Shown here piece by piece: positions 1 through 6,080 of a stretch of DNA of 6,116 nt (position 1 is the stretch's first letter; each line of letters opens with the position of its first letter). The stretch is from Bacteroidota bacterium. GTDB taxonomy: Bacteria > Bacteroidota > Bacteroidia > Chitinophagales > Chitinophagaceae. The notes beneath the pieces were generated by a model. That model searched no databases, was not told the origin of the DNA, and saw only the letters and a list, made by a program, of their open reading frames with translations. The position numbers and the translations under genes were made by a program. The stretch is taken from positions 1 through 6,116 of the forward strand of contig JAFAFV010000244.1 in the NCBI GenBank assembly GCA_023423285.1, in the 5' to 3' direction.

Positions 1-188
1 ACAAAACTGAATAAAAGCCGAACGCACAACAAAGGTATTGCCAAAAGGGGGGCTGTAAGGCTTCGATTGGACATTTGTGCAAGGTTCAACTTTCGTTCAA
101 ATGGATTTAAAAAACAGTGTTCAGGAGTAAAACTCAGCTAACATAAACTGCATGCTCCATCGCAGTGCCTTTTATGCAAACGGCTGGG
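1..188. other. Non-coding stretch at window edge, downstream of xerD
   Basis: I see no recognisable gene here. One plus-strand frame is open from the window edge to a stop at 139-141 (46 codons), but its translation is very basic and resembles no family I know. On the minus strand an ATG at 74-72 opens a frame running off the edge, with a hydrophobic start (SLTAPLLAIPLLCVRLLF); that could be the beginning of a membrane or secreted protein, but 24 codons are too few to call. No tRNA or rRNA was recognised. A short inverted repeat (CATTTG 72-77 with CAAATG 98-103) and the larger hairpin at 131-190 suggest structured intergenic DNA or a genomic repeat. Confidence 0.45.
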
Positions 189-190
189 TT
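131..190. repeat. Composite imperfect inverted repeat (60-nt hairpin) over the xerD stop
   Basis: Paired segments seen directly: AACTCAGC 131-138 with GCTGGGTT 183-190 (8 pairs, one G-T), CATAAA 142-147 with TTTATG 171-176 (6 pairs), CTGC 148-151 with GCAG 162-165 (4 pairs), and ATG 152-154 with CAT 158-160 around a CTC loop. Unpaired parts are an internal loop (139-141 against 177-182), a 5-nt bulge (166-170) and one bulged base (161). The base of the stem overlaps the xerD stop codon (191-189). In xerD mRNA it would form right after translation ends; only four U follow it, so it is at best a weak terminator. It could instead be an mRNA-end stabiliser or a dispersed repeat. Confidence 0.5.
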
Positions 191-1094
191 ATCTCTTTTT
201 AAACGACGGATGGTACTGCTCTAAGGTCTGCCTTAAAAATTCGCGGTCAAGGTGGGTGTATATCTCTGTTGTGGTAATGCTTTCATGCCCCAGCATTTCC
301 TGCACGGCACGCAGGTTGGCGCCGCCTTCAATTAAATGCGTGGCAAACGAATGGCGAAAAGTATGCGGGGAAACCGTTTTTTTAATGCCCGCTTTTTTTA
401 CCAGGTCTTTAATGATCAAAAAGATCATCACACGCGTCATTTGGTGCCCGCGCCGGTTCAGGAAAACCACGTCTTCACTGCCCGGCTTTACGGCAATGTG
501 TACACGAATTTCTTTTAAATAGATGTTGAGGAATTTTACAGCATCGCGGCCAATGGGCACCAGCCTTTCCTTACTGCCCTTGCCCAATACTTTTACAAAA
601 CCAATATCCAGGTACAATTGGGAAATGCGCAGGTTTACCAGTTCGCTCACGCGCAGGCCACAACTGTACATGGTTTCCACGATTGCTTTATTGCGGGCGC
701 CTTCCGGCGTGCTTACGTCTATTTGCGCAAGGATGGCTTCTATTTCATCATAACCAAGCACATCCGGTAAAGACCTTTTAGGCTTTGGCGCTTGCAGCAA
801 AAGCGAGGGATCTTCCGCTACAATATCTTCCAGCATACAATACTTGTAAAATGCTCTTATGCCCGAAATGATTCGGGCCTGTGATGTGGGCATCATACCT
901 AATTGCGCCACCCACTGCACAAACTGCTGCAGGTCCTGTAAAGAAATATCTCCGGGAGACTTGGTTTCGCCATGGTCCCGGAGATAATCGGTAAGTTTAT
1001 CAATATCGTGCAGGTAGGCCTCGGTAGAGTTATCTGATAAAGATTTTTCTAACTGCAGGTATGCCTTAAAATGTTTTTTATAAGAGTCCCACAC
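189..1094 (-). CDS. xerD: Site-specific tyrosine recombinase XerD
   Basis: Cytoplasmic tyrosine recombinase that, with a XerC partner, resolves chromosome dimers at dif near the terminus, normally under FtsK control. The 301 residues split into an N-terminal core-binding (SAM-like) domain, about 1-100, and a C-terminal catalytic domain, about 108-295. All catalytic residues are present and fall at the same numbers as in E. coli XerD: R148 (SCGLRVSEL), K172 (GKGSKERLVP), H244 and R247 (HTFRHSF), H270 (LGHESITTT) and the nucleophile Y279 (EIYTHLD). The start is GTG at 1094-1092; the frame has a stop at 1109-1107 just upstream and no other start in between, so the choice is firm. It begins 8 nt after the lipoprotein gene, with no Shine-Dalgarno, which suggests translational coupling. 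No integrase-type accessory domain or phage context is seen, so a housekeeping XerD (rather than a mobile-element integrase) is most likely; XerC versus XerD rests on overall similarity. Confidence 0.95.
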   Translation of the reverse strand: MWDSYKKHFKAYLQLEKSLSDNSTEAYLHDIDKLTDYLRDHGETKSPGDISLQDLQQFVQWVAQLGMMPTSQARIISGIRAFYKYCMLEDIVAEDPSLLLQAPKPKRSLPDVLGYDEIEAILAQIDVSTPEGARNKAIVETMYSCGLRVSELVNLRISQLYLDIGFVKVLGKGSKERLVPIGRDAVKFLNIYLKEIRVHIAVKPGSEDVVFLNRRGHQMTRVMIFLIIKDLVKKAGIKKTVSPHTFRHSFATHLIEGGANLRAVQEMLGHESITTTEIYTHLDREFLRQTLEQYHPSFKKR

Positions 1095-1102
1095 TAATTG
1101 CG

Positions 1103-1771
1103 TTATTTAAACTCAAGCGCGTTGTCGTGCTCGATGGTTTTTCCTTCAAACAAAATTTTAGCGTATATCTTTTCTTTGGTAATGTTTACTGAATCAATTA
1201 ATGAATGCGGCTTATTCACATCATGGTTGCGAACGCCTACATCTGTAAGCAATTGCTGGGCAACCTTATCGGTATTCATATCCCGGATATAAATAAAAGT
1301 GTTATCATAATAAGCCACCAGGCTGTCGGCCACTTTATACCTGGGATCAAAATTATTGATGGCGGTGGTTATTTTCTGCGCACTTCCATTTTCATCAAAT
1401 GCCAGTTTGATAGCATACCCACGGCCGGTGGCGCAATCGTTAAACCGCATCCACGCGTGACTGCTGCCAATAATATCAATTTGAAAAGCTTCTTTTGATG
1501 GTTTGATCTCGTTAGGAATAAATTCAGAAAAAATAATTTTGCTTGAAAGGCCTTTGCCGCTTTTATCAGAATGAATAGAATCAATTTTACAGTCTTTAAA
1601 AGTAACGTTTACAAAAGGTTTTCCAGGCGCATCGCTTGTAACCCTAATGGGTTCAGACATGCAGGAAGAATCTTTACAAAAGGGTTCTGAAGCAGTTTCT
1701 GTGGCTTCGCCGCCGCAGGCTGTCAACATCCAGGTAAAAGAAAGAGCAAAAGCAATGTTACTGATCTTCAT
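1103..1771 (-). CDS. Putative lipoprotein of unknown function
   Basis: I do not recognise this 222-residue protein. The N-terminus is a lipoprotein signal: MKISN, a hydrophobic stretch (about 6-18), and the lipobox LTAC with C19 as the lipidated cysteine, followed by GGEATE. It should be exported and anchored in a membrane; the residues after the cysteine do not clearly match the acidic surface-export signal described for Bacteroidota, so the final location is open. The mature part has four further cysteines (C32, C37, C61, C113), enough for two disulfides in the periplasm, and alternates short hydrophobic and polar stretches as expected for a beta-rich fold, without repeats or transmembrane helices. 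It starts at ATG 1771-1769 without a Shine-Dalgarno. It lies 154 nt after yraN and 8 nt before xerD, so it probably leads its own transcript that includes xerD. No functional link to XerD is evident. Confidence 0.8.
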   Translation of the reverse strand: MKISNIAFALSFTWMLTACGGEATETASEPFCKDSSCMSEPIRVTSDAPGKPFVNVTFKDCKIDSIHSDKSGKGLSSKIIFSEFIPNEIKPSKEAFQIDIIGSSHAWMRFNDCATGRGYAIKLAFDENGSAQKITTAINNFDPRYKVADSLVAYYDNTFIYIRDMNTDKVAQQLLTDVGVRNHDVNKPHSLIDSVNITKEKIYAKILFEGKTIEHDNALEFK

Positions 1772-1813
1772 GTGTGTATATTTTATTTGTTTTTAATGCT
1801 CTATGGAAATAAG

Positions 1814-1842
1814 CCAAAATATTCATGCTTCTTTGGTGCAAA
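1814..1842 (-). promoter_or_regulatory. Possible promoter of the lipoprotein-xerD transcript
   Basis: Read on the minus strand, TTTG (1842-1839) is followed after 17 nt by TATTTTGG (1821-1814), close to but one base short of the Bacteroidota -7 element TAnnTTTG. The lipoprotein start codon lies about 42 nt downstream, which leaves a plausible leader. An imperfect hairpin (ATGCTT 1825-1830 with AAGCAT 1841-1846) overlaps it. The spacing is slightly short of the usual 19-21 nt, so this is a weak call. Confidence 0.25.
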
Positions 1843-1875
1843 GCATTTCACTGGCTCATAATCATAAACGTTTAA

Positions 1876-1890
1876 TTTTGATGATCAAAA
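1876..1890. repeat. Perfect 15-bp dyad (possible operator)
   Basis: TTTTGAT and ATCAAAA form an exact inverted repeat around a single central G. It sits in the 154-bp gap between yraN and the lipoprotein gene, about 105 bp upstream of the lipoprotein start codon. With a one-base centre and mostly A/T pairs it cannot be a good RNA terminator; a DNA-binding protein site is the more natural reading, but AT-rich palindromes of this size also arise by chance. Confidence 0.3.
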
Positions 1891-1925
1891 GTACTTATAA
1901 ACAGTGGTTCTAAAAAATGTGGTTG

Positions 1926-2282
1926 CTATAAAAACACATCCTCCATTAAAAAAAATTCGGGCTTGTTGTTTTTTTGAAAAGTAATGGAAACAATATCGTA
2001 TTGTATCCAGCCGTTACCCGGGTTTTTTTGTAAGTATTCATGAGCGGCTTTTTGTAAAAACTTAAATTTTTTCTTAGTAACACCTTGCTCAGGATGCCCG
2101 AACAGACCCGTGCTGCGTGTTTTCACTTCTATAAAATGCAGCTTGTTTCCCTTCTTTGCTATGATGTCAATTTCATAATAAGAATGCCGCCAGTTGGTGT
2201 ACAATATTTCATATCCTTTCGTTTTTAAAAACCCCGCAGCCAGTTCTTCGCCGCTTTTGCCAACTTGATTATGTGTTGCCAT
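1926..2282 (-). CDS. yraN: YraN/UPF0102 family putative nuclease-fold protein
   Basis: Small (118 residues) member of the widespread UPF0102/YraN family, which has a PD-(D/E)XK (Holliday-junction-resolvase-like) fold; its physiological role is not firmly established. Visible motifs are the N-terminal helix signature GKSGEELAAGFL (8-19), the acidic E37-I38-D39 in YYEIDIIA, and the E52-V53-K54 core in FIEVKTR, which together make the expected metal-binding and catalytic set. The C-terminal part (YDIVSITF, about 95-102) fits the conserved DVV-type strand of the family. Length is normal. Start is ATG 2282-2280 with no Shine-Dalgarno; stop is TAG. It diverges from manA across 34 bp and is followed by 154 nt before the lipoprotein gene, so it may be transcribed alone or run into that gene. 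Confidence 0.92.
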   Translation of the reverse strand: MATHNQVGKSGEELAAGFLKTKGYEILYTNWRHSYYEIDIIAKKGNKLHFIEVKTRSTGLFGHPEQGVTKKKFKFLQKAAHEYLQKNPGNGWIQYDIVSITFQKNNKPEFFLMEDVFL

Positions 2283-2295
2283 TCAGGTATCTTTA
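2265..2295 (+). promoter_or_regulatory. Possible manA promoter
   Basis: TTG (2265-2267) is followed after 20 nt by TATCTTTA (2288-2295), a seven-of-eight match to TAnnTTTG at the spacing typical of the main Bacteroidota sigma factor. The upstream element lies in the 5' end of yraN, and transcription would begin some 15 nt before the manA ATG. The yraN and manA promoters would then interleave in the 34-bp gap. Confidence 0.35.
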
Positions 2296-2298
2296 CCC

Positions 2299-2328
2299 AC
2301 AAGTTAATACATTTTTATGGCGCAACAA
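2299..2328 (-). promoter_or_regulatory. Possible yraN promoter
   Basis: On the minus strand TTG (2328-2326) is followed after 19 nt by TAACTTGT (2306-2299), a partial match to the Bacteroidota TAnnTTTG element with fitting spacing. The upstream element would lie inside the first codons of manA. Weak because the -7 element is imperfect. Confidence 0.22.
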
Positions 2329-3525
2329 TTAGCTCCGCTTCAGGGAGATGTAAAACATTATGACTGGGGAGGCCACACCTTTATTCCTTCTCTGCTGCAA
2401 ATTGAAAACCCAAATATGAAGCCCCATGCCGAGTACTGGATGGGAGTGCACCCGCAGGCAAACTGCATCGTTACTTTTGATGATGGACAGGAAATTTTAC
2501 TGAAAGATTTTGTTGCAAACAACGCACAAAAAGTGTTGGGCCAAACCGTGTATGAAACATTTGGTAACATGCCGTTTTTGCTGAAAGTGCTGGATGTGAA
2601 AGATATGCTTTCCATACAGGTGCATCCTTCAAAAAAACAGGCGGCTATTGATTTTGAGGAAGAGAATAAAAAAGGCATTCCCTTAAACGCGCCCGAAAGA
2701 AACTATAAGGATGCCAACCACAAGCCGGAACTAATGGTGGCGTTGAGCGATTTTTATTTACTGCATGGCTTTAAGCCTGAAGAAGAACTATTAGCTATTT
2801 TAAATAAAGTGCCGGAGCTGAACATTTTTATAGCGGTTTTTAAAAAAGAAGGGTATGAAGGCTTATACAGAATGGCAATGGAGTTGCCGCAAGAAGAAGT
2901 GAACGAATTATTGCAGCCACTTATCAACCGCATCATTCCACAGTACCAGCAAGACCACCTGCAAAAAGATGATGAGAATTTTTGGGCGGCGCGGGCGGCT
3001 TTAACTTTTGTTCAACCAAATATTATTGACAGGGGAATATTCTCCATTTATTTCTTTAACCTGTTGCATTTAAACCAGGGAGAAGCCATTTTTCAGGATG
3101 CCGGTATGCCGCATGCATACCTTGAAGGTTATAACGTAGAGATCATGGCAAGCTCTGACAATGTGCTACGCGGCGGCCTTACCACAAAGCACATCAACAC
3201 TGTAGAACTGCTGAAGCATACAAAATGCAGGGCCACCAATCCTAAGATCATTAAAGCAAAAAATAAACAGTTGCAGGTGTACCAAACGCCTGTAAATGAT
3301 TTTGAACTGAGCAGCTATGAGTTAAAGAAAGGCGAGCAGGTGATGATTGATGTAAAAACTGCAGAAATATTATTGCTAACCCACGGCAAAGTGGAACTGG
3401 TTCATCAAAACAATAAAGTTACACTGACCACTGGCAATATTTCAGCAGCCGCTTTTAATGGTGCCGCTATTGAAGTAACTGCATTGGAAGACAGCCTGCT
3501 TTTCAGAGCCGGAACACCGCTTTAA
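2317..3525 (+). CDS. manA: Class I mannose-6-phosphate isomerase ManA
   Basis: Zinc enzyme of the cytoplasm that interconverts mannose 6-phosphate and fructose 6-phosphate, linking glycolysis to mannose use and to GDP-mannose for glycans. The 402 residues match the class I family in length and order: YDWGG (15-19), AEYWMGVHPQA (38-48), LSIQVHP (98-104), NHKPELMVAL (134-143), a helical middle section (about 155-235), then GMPHAYLEGYNVEIMASS (263-280) and NVLRGGLTTKHIN (282-294). Zinc ligands by family comparison are Q101, H103, E138 and H266, and the catalytic arginine is R285, all present. The C-terminal 100 residues form the second cupin-like barrel. The ATG at 2317 has no Shine-Dalgarno. 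It diverges from yraN (34 bp) and precedes nth by 37 nt, so manA and nth may share a transcript. Nothing is missing or truncated. Confidence 0.96.
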   Translation: MAQQLAPLQGDVKHYDWGGHTFIPSLLQIENPNMKPHAEYWMGVHPQANCIVTFDDGQEILLKDFVANNAQKVLGQTVYETFGNMPFLLKVLDVKDMLSIQVHPSKKQAAIDFEEENKKGIPLNAPERNYKDANHKPELMVALSDFYLLHGFKPEEELLAILNKVPELNIFIAVFKKEGYEGLYRMAMELPQEEVNELLQPLINRIIPQYQQDHLQKDDENFWAARAALTFVQPNIIDRGIFSIYFFNLLHLNQGEAIFQDAGMPHAYLEGYNVEIMASSDNVLRGGLTTKHINTVELLKHTKCRATNPKIIKAKNKQLQVYQTPVNDFELSSYELKKGEQVMIDVKTAEILLLTHGKVELVHQNNKVTLTTGNISAAAFNGAAIEVTALEDSLLFRAGTPL

Positions 3526-3551
3526 TCAAACGCTGGCATTTTATGATTGAT

Positions 3552-3558
3552 AAAAGGA
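3552..3558 (+). promoter_or_regulatory. Shine-Dalgarno-like site of nth
   Basis: AAAAGGA ends 4 nt before the nth ATG. It is the only purine-rich site of this type before any start codon in the window; the other six genes have none, as is common in Bacteroidota. Confidence 0.5.
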
Positions 3559-3562
3559 CTTC

Positions 3563-4225
3563 ATGACCAGGAAAGAACGATACCGCAGCGTTATAGATTA
3601 TTTTGAGGAGCATTACCCCGAACCTGAAACTGAACTGTTGTACGATAATCCGTACCAGTTGCTTGTAGCGGTCATCCTTTCCGCACAATGCACAGACAAG
3701 CGGGTAAACATGACCACACCGGCGATCTTTCAAAAATACCCGGATGTTGCATCATTAAGCACGGCCACGGTAGATGAGTTGTTTCCGTTGATCAAAAGCA
3801 TTTCTTACCCAAATAACAAAACAAAACACCTGATAGGGATGGCGCAAAAGGTGATGCATGATTTTGACGGAAACATACCGATGACCGTAGCTGAACTAAT
3901 AACCCTGCCGGGCGTGGGGCGCAAAACTGCAAACGTGATCACTTCAGTTGTTGAAAGGCAACCAAATATGGCTGTTGATACGCATGTATTCAGAGTGAGC
4001 AGGCGGATAGGGCTTGTTTCATTAAAAGCTACTACGCCGCTGGCTGTGGAAAAAGAACTAATAAAAAATTTTCCGGCTGAACTGATCCATAAAGCGCATC
4101 ACTGGCTTATTTTGCATGGCCGTTATATTTGTATTGCCAGAAATCCCAAATGCATGGAGTGTGGCTTACGTGAGGTTTGCCATTATTTTCAAAAATATGT
4201 TTCGGTTCATCGTTCGAAGCTATAG
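3563..4225 (+). CDS. nth: Endonuclease III (base-excision repair DNA glycosylase/AP lyase)
   Basis: Removes oxidised pyrimidines from DNA and cuts the abasic site by beta-elimination, starting base-excision repair. The 220 residues are full length for the family. The helix-hairpin-helix is LPGVGRKTA (115-123) with catalytic lysine K121; the catalytic aspartate is D139 in AVDTHVFRV. The [4Fe-4S] cluster motif C-x6-C-x2-C-x5-C is intact at C190, C197, C200 and C206. The N-terminal LLVAVILSAQCTDKRVN (33-49) is also typical. The ATG at 3563 is the only possible start: the frame has a stop at 3551-3553, and AAAAGGA lies just upstream. A seven-codon frame (3543-3566) between manA and nth ends in an ATGA overlap with this start. 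Co-transcription with manA is likely from the 37-nt gap; there is no metabolic link. No terminator with a U-tract follows on this strand. Confidence 0.97.
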   Translation: MTRKERYRSVIDYFEEHYPEPETELLYDNPYQLLVAVILSAQCTDKRVNMTTPAIFQKYPDVASLSTATVDELFPLIKSISYPNNKTKHLIGMAQKVMHDFDGNIPMTVAELITLPGVGRKTANVITSVVERQPNMAVDTHVFRVSRRIGLVSLKATTPLAVEKELIKNFPAELIHKAHHWLILHGRYICIARNPKCMECGLREVCHYFQKYVSVHRSKL

Positions 4226-4302
4226 GAACGACCTTTATTTCGCCTTTACTTTTCATCATACATCTTGTTTCCTTGCTTTTTGAAAGTATCAGGGTAAATC
4301 AT

Positions 4303-4334
4303 AAAAAAAACCGGGAAGCGTTTCCACTCCCCGG
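4303..4334 (-). terminator. Rho-independent terminator of the eno-ftsB-like transcript
   Basis: On the minus strand a 10-bp stem (positions 4334-4325 paired with 4320-4311, with one G-U and one U-G pair) closes on a GAAA loop and is followed at once by eight U (4310-4303). It lies 22 nt after the FtsB-like gene stop. On the plus strand the A-run precedes the stem and no T-run follows, so it works in one direction only and does not end nth transcription by the usual mechanism. Confidence 0.9.
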
Positions 4335-4356
4335 CTGAAATAACCTGCTATGATGC

Positions 4357-4740
4357 TTATTTTTCTCCCTCTGTTTTTAATTGCTCGTCAGTCAAAAAAA
4401 TATCTTCGTTCTCTCGTTTCATCAAATATTTTTCTCTTGCGAGCTTTTCTATCACAACCGGATCGGTTTCGAGGTGGTCTTTAATTTGCTGCAGTTCGGT
4501 AAGCTCATTTTTGTAATGTTCTTTGCTGATCTCCAGTTCACGCAATTCTCTTTTGCGCTCCATGGTAGTGATAAGATCATTCTTATCTAAAAAAAACATG
4601 ACTCCTAAAAAAGCTACTGTGGCTACAAAAAACTTATTGGTTAAAAACCTGCCGATTTTTGACAAAGTTCTTTTAGCCCGCCGCGGGCGCACAGGCACCA
4701 CCGGCTCTTTATCTGTAACAAAATCTACAAACTCTTCCAT
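4357..4740 (-). CDS. Septum formation initiator family protein (FtsB/DivIC-like)
   Basis: Small bitopic membrane protein of the divisome; family members (FtsB, DivIC) pair with FtsL and FtsQ/DivIB through their coiled coil to control septal wall synthesis. The 127 residues show a cytoplasmic N-terminus with a basic stretch (RPRRAKRTLSKIGR, 18-31), one transmembrane helix (about 37-51, FFVATVAFLGVMFFL), then a charged coiled coil (about 55-90) in the periplasm, and the family's C-terminal signature IEKLAREKYLMKRENEDIF (97-115). The last dozen residues are acidic and lysine-rich. Start ATG 4740-4738 without Shine-Dalgarno. It follows eno by 47 nt on the same strand and is closed by the terminator at 4334-4303, so the two genes should be one operon. 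The eno-ftsB order is also known in Proteobacteria, which supports FtsB over DivIC, but sequence alone does not separate the two names. Confidence 0.88.
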   Translation of the reverse strand: MEEFVDFVTDKEPVVPVRPRRAKRTLSKIGRFLTNKFFVATVAFLGVMFFLDKNDLITTMERKRELRELEISKEHYKNELTELQQIKDHLETDPVVIEKLAREKYLMKRENEDIFLTDEQLKTEGEK

Positions 4741-4787
4741 GCTATTTGTTTTAAAAGCGTTTTTTTAGTTTGTACCCCTACCCTTTT

Positions 4788-6080
4788 TTATTTGCTTATG
4801 AAGCGCACTTTTCCTTTAGGATAAATAGCGCTTTCACCTAATTGTTCTTCAATACGAAGCAACTGGTTGTATTTGGCCACCCTGTCTGTACGGCTTGCAG
4901 AGCCGGTTTTGATCTGACCGCAATTTAAGGCCACAGCCAAGTCTGCAATGGTGGTATCTTCAGTTTCGCCGCTGCGATGGCTCATAATAGTGTTGTAACC
5001 ATTGTGCTGTGCCAGCGTTACCGCGTTTATAGTTTCGGTAATGGTACCAATTTGGTTTACTTTTACCAGCAATGCGTTGCCTATGCCTTTGTCAATACCC
5101 TGCTGCAGGCGCTCCACATTTGTTACAAAAAGATCATCACCTACTAACTGGCATTTACTGCCAATGGCTTCTGTCAGCGCTTTCCAGCCATCCCAGTCAT
5201 CTTCAGCCATACCATCTTCAATAGATACGATCGGATACTGGCGTACCCAGTTTTCCCAGTATTTCACCAATTCATCACTGCTCATGGTTTTGCCATCACT
5301 TTTATGAAATACATATTTTTTCTGGTCATTGTTCCATAGTTCGCTGTTGGCCGCATCCATTGCAATTACTATTTCAGAACCGGCTTTGTATCCTGCTGCT
5401 GTAATGGCCTCCAGCACAGTTTCAATAGCTTCTTCGTTGCTTTGAATATTGGGTGCAAAGCCGCCTTCATCGCCCACATTGGTGCTAAAGCCTTTTTTCT
5501 TCAATACGGTTTTCAGGGCATGAAAGATTTCTACACCCCATCTAAGTCCATCGCTAAATGTATTGGCGCCAACCGGCATGATCATAAATTCCTGGAAATC
5601 TATTTTATTATCAGCATGTGCTCCGCCATTTAAAATGTTCATCATCGGGATGGGCAGAGTTTTGGCATTGGTACCACCTACATAACGGTAAAGTGGCAGG
5701 CCTGCTTCTTCTGCAGCAGCTTTGGCTACGGCCATACTTACAGCCAGCAACGCGTTGGCGCCTAATTTACCTTTGTTGGGTGTACCGTCTAATTCCAGCA
5801 TCAATTTATCAATACCGGTCTGGTCTGCCACATCATATCCTAATAAAGCGGGTGTAATAATGGTGTTTACGTTTTTTACTGCCTGCAATGTGCCCTTGCC
5901 CAGGTAGGTGTTTTTATCGCCATCTCTCAGCTCCACTGCCTCATGAATACCGGTGCTTGCGCCGCTTGGAACCGCTGCGCGGCCTAATGCGCCTTCGTCT
6001 GTAATAACATCAACTTCTACTGTTGGGTTGCCCCTGCTGTCTAAAACCTGTCTTGCAAAGACATCTGAAATGTAACTCAT
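4788..6080 (-). CDS. eno: Enolase (phosphopyruvate hydratase)
   Basis: Glycolytic and gluconeogenic enzyme converting 2-phosphoglycerate to phosphoenolpyruvate, cytoplasmic and magnesium dependent. Length (430) is normal. Motifs in order are the active-site loop PSGASTG (38-44, S42), GGAHADNKIDFQEF (152-165, with H155 and E164), GDEGGFAPN (203-211, acid E205), MDAANSELW (241-249, Mg ligand D242), SIEDGMAEDDW (286-296, Mg ligand E288), LVGDDLFVT (312-320, Mg ligand D315), LLVKVNQIGT (337-346, base K340), SHRSGETEDT (367-376) and IKTGSASRTDR (390-400, K391). All catalytic residues are kept; the segment after D242 (AANSELW) is somewhat unlike the common AASEFY. Start ATG 6080-6078; the 36 nt upstream in the window are very AT-rich with no Shine-Dalgarno and too short to place a promoter. 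First gene seen of the eno-ftsB-like unit, though more genes may lie upstream outside the window. Confidence 0.98.
   Translation of the reverse strand: MSYISDVFARQVLDSRGNPTVEVDVITDEGALGRAAVPSGASTGIHEAVELRDGDKNTYLGKGTLQAVKNVNTIITPALLGYDVADQTGIDKLMLELDGTPNKGKLGANALLAVSMAVAKAAAEEAGLPLYRYVGGTNAKTLPIPMMNILNGGAHADNKIDFQEFMIMPVGANTFSDGLRWGVEIFHALKTVLKKKGFSTNVGDEGGFAPNIQSNEEAIETVLEAITAAGYKAGSEIVIAMDAANSELWNNDQKKYVFHKSDGKTMSSDELVKYWENWVRQYPIVSIEDGMAEDDWDGWKALTEAIGSKCQLVGDDLFVTNVERLQQGIDKGIGNALLVKVNQIGTITETINAVTLAQHNGYNTIMSHRSGETEDTTIADLAVALNCGQIKTGSASRTDRVAKYNQLLRIEEQLGESAIYPKGKVRFISK

Noticed and set aside
1..141. Partial plus-strand gene ending at 141
   Set aside because: Only 46 very basic codons with no recognisable family; kept only as a note in the edge region.
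46..188. Resemblance to the 5' end of a tmRNA (GGGGGCTGTAAGGCTTCGA)
   Set aside because: The space before the xerD stop is too short for a one-piece tmRNA, and no tag frame or tRNA-like 3' half was found.
131..190. Integron attC site
   Set aside because: The foldback shape is similar, but the paired consensus boxes RYYYAAC and GTTRRRY are not at matching positions, and the recombinase is XerD, not IntI.
256..753. Plus-strand open frames opposite xerD
   Set aside because: They are antisense shadows of a clearly coding, conserved gene and have no recognisable domains.
189..1094. Phage or mobile-element integrase
   Set aside because: Size, catalytic residue numbering and overall similarity match housekeeping XerD; no attachment-site repeats or mobile genes are nearby.
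1825..1846. Terminator for yraN
   Set aside because: The hairpin ATGCTT/AAGCAT has no U-tract on the minus strand and overlaps the candidate promoter instead.
5002..5907. Plus-strand open frames opposite eno
   Set aside because: Shadows of the enolase coding frame with no family resemblance.
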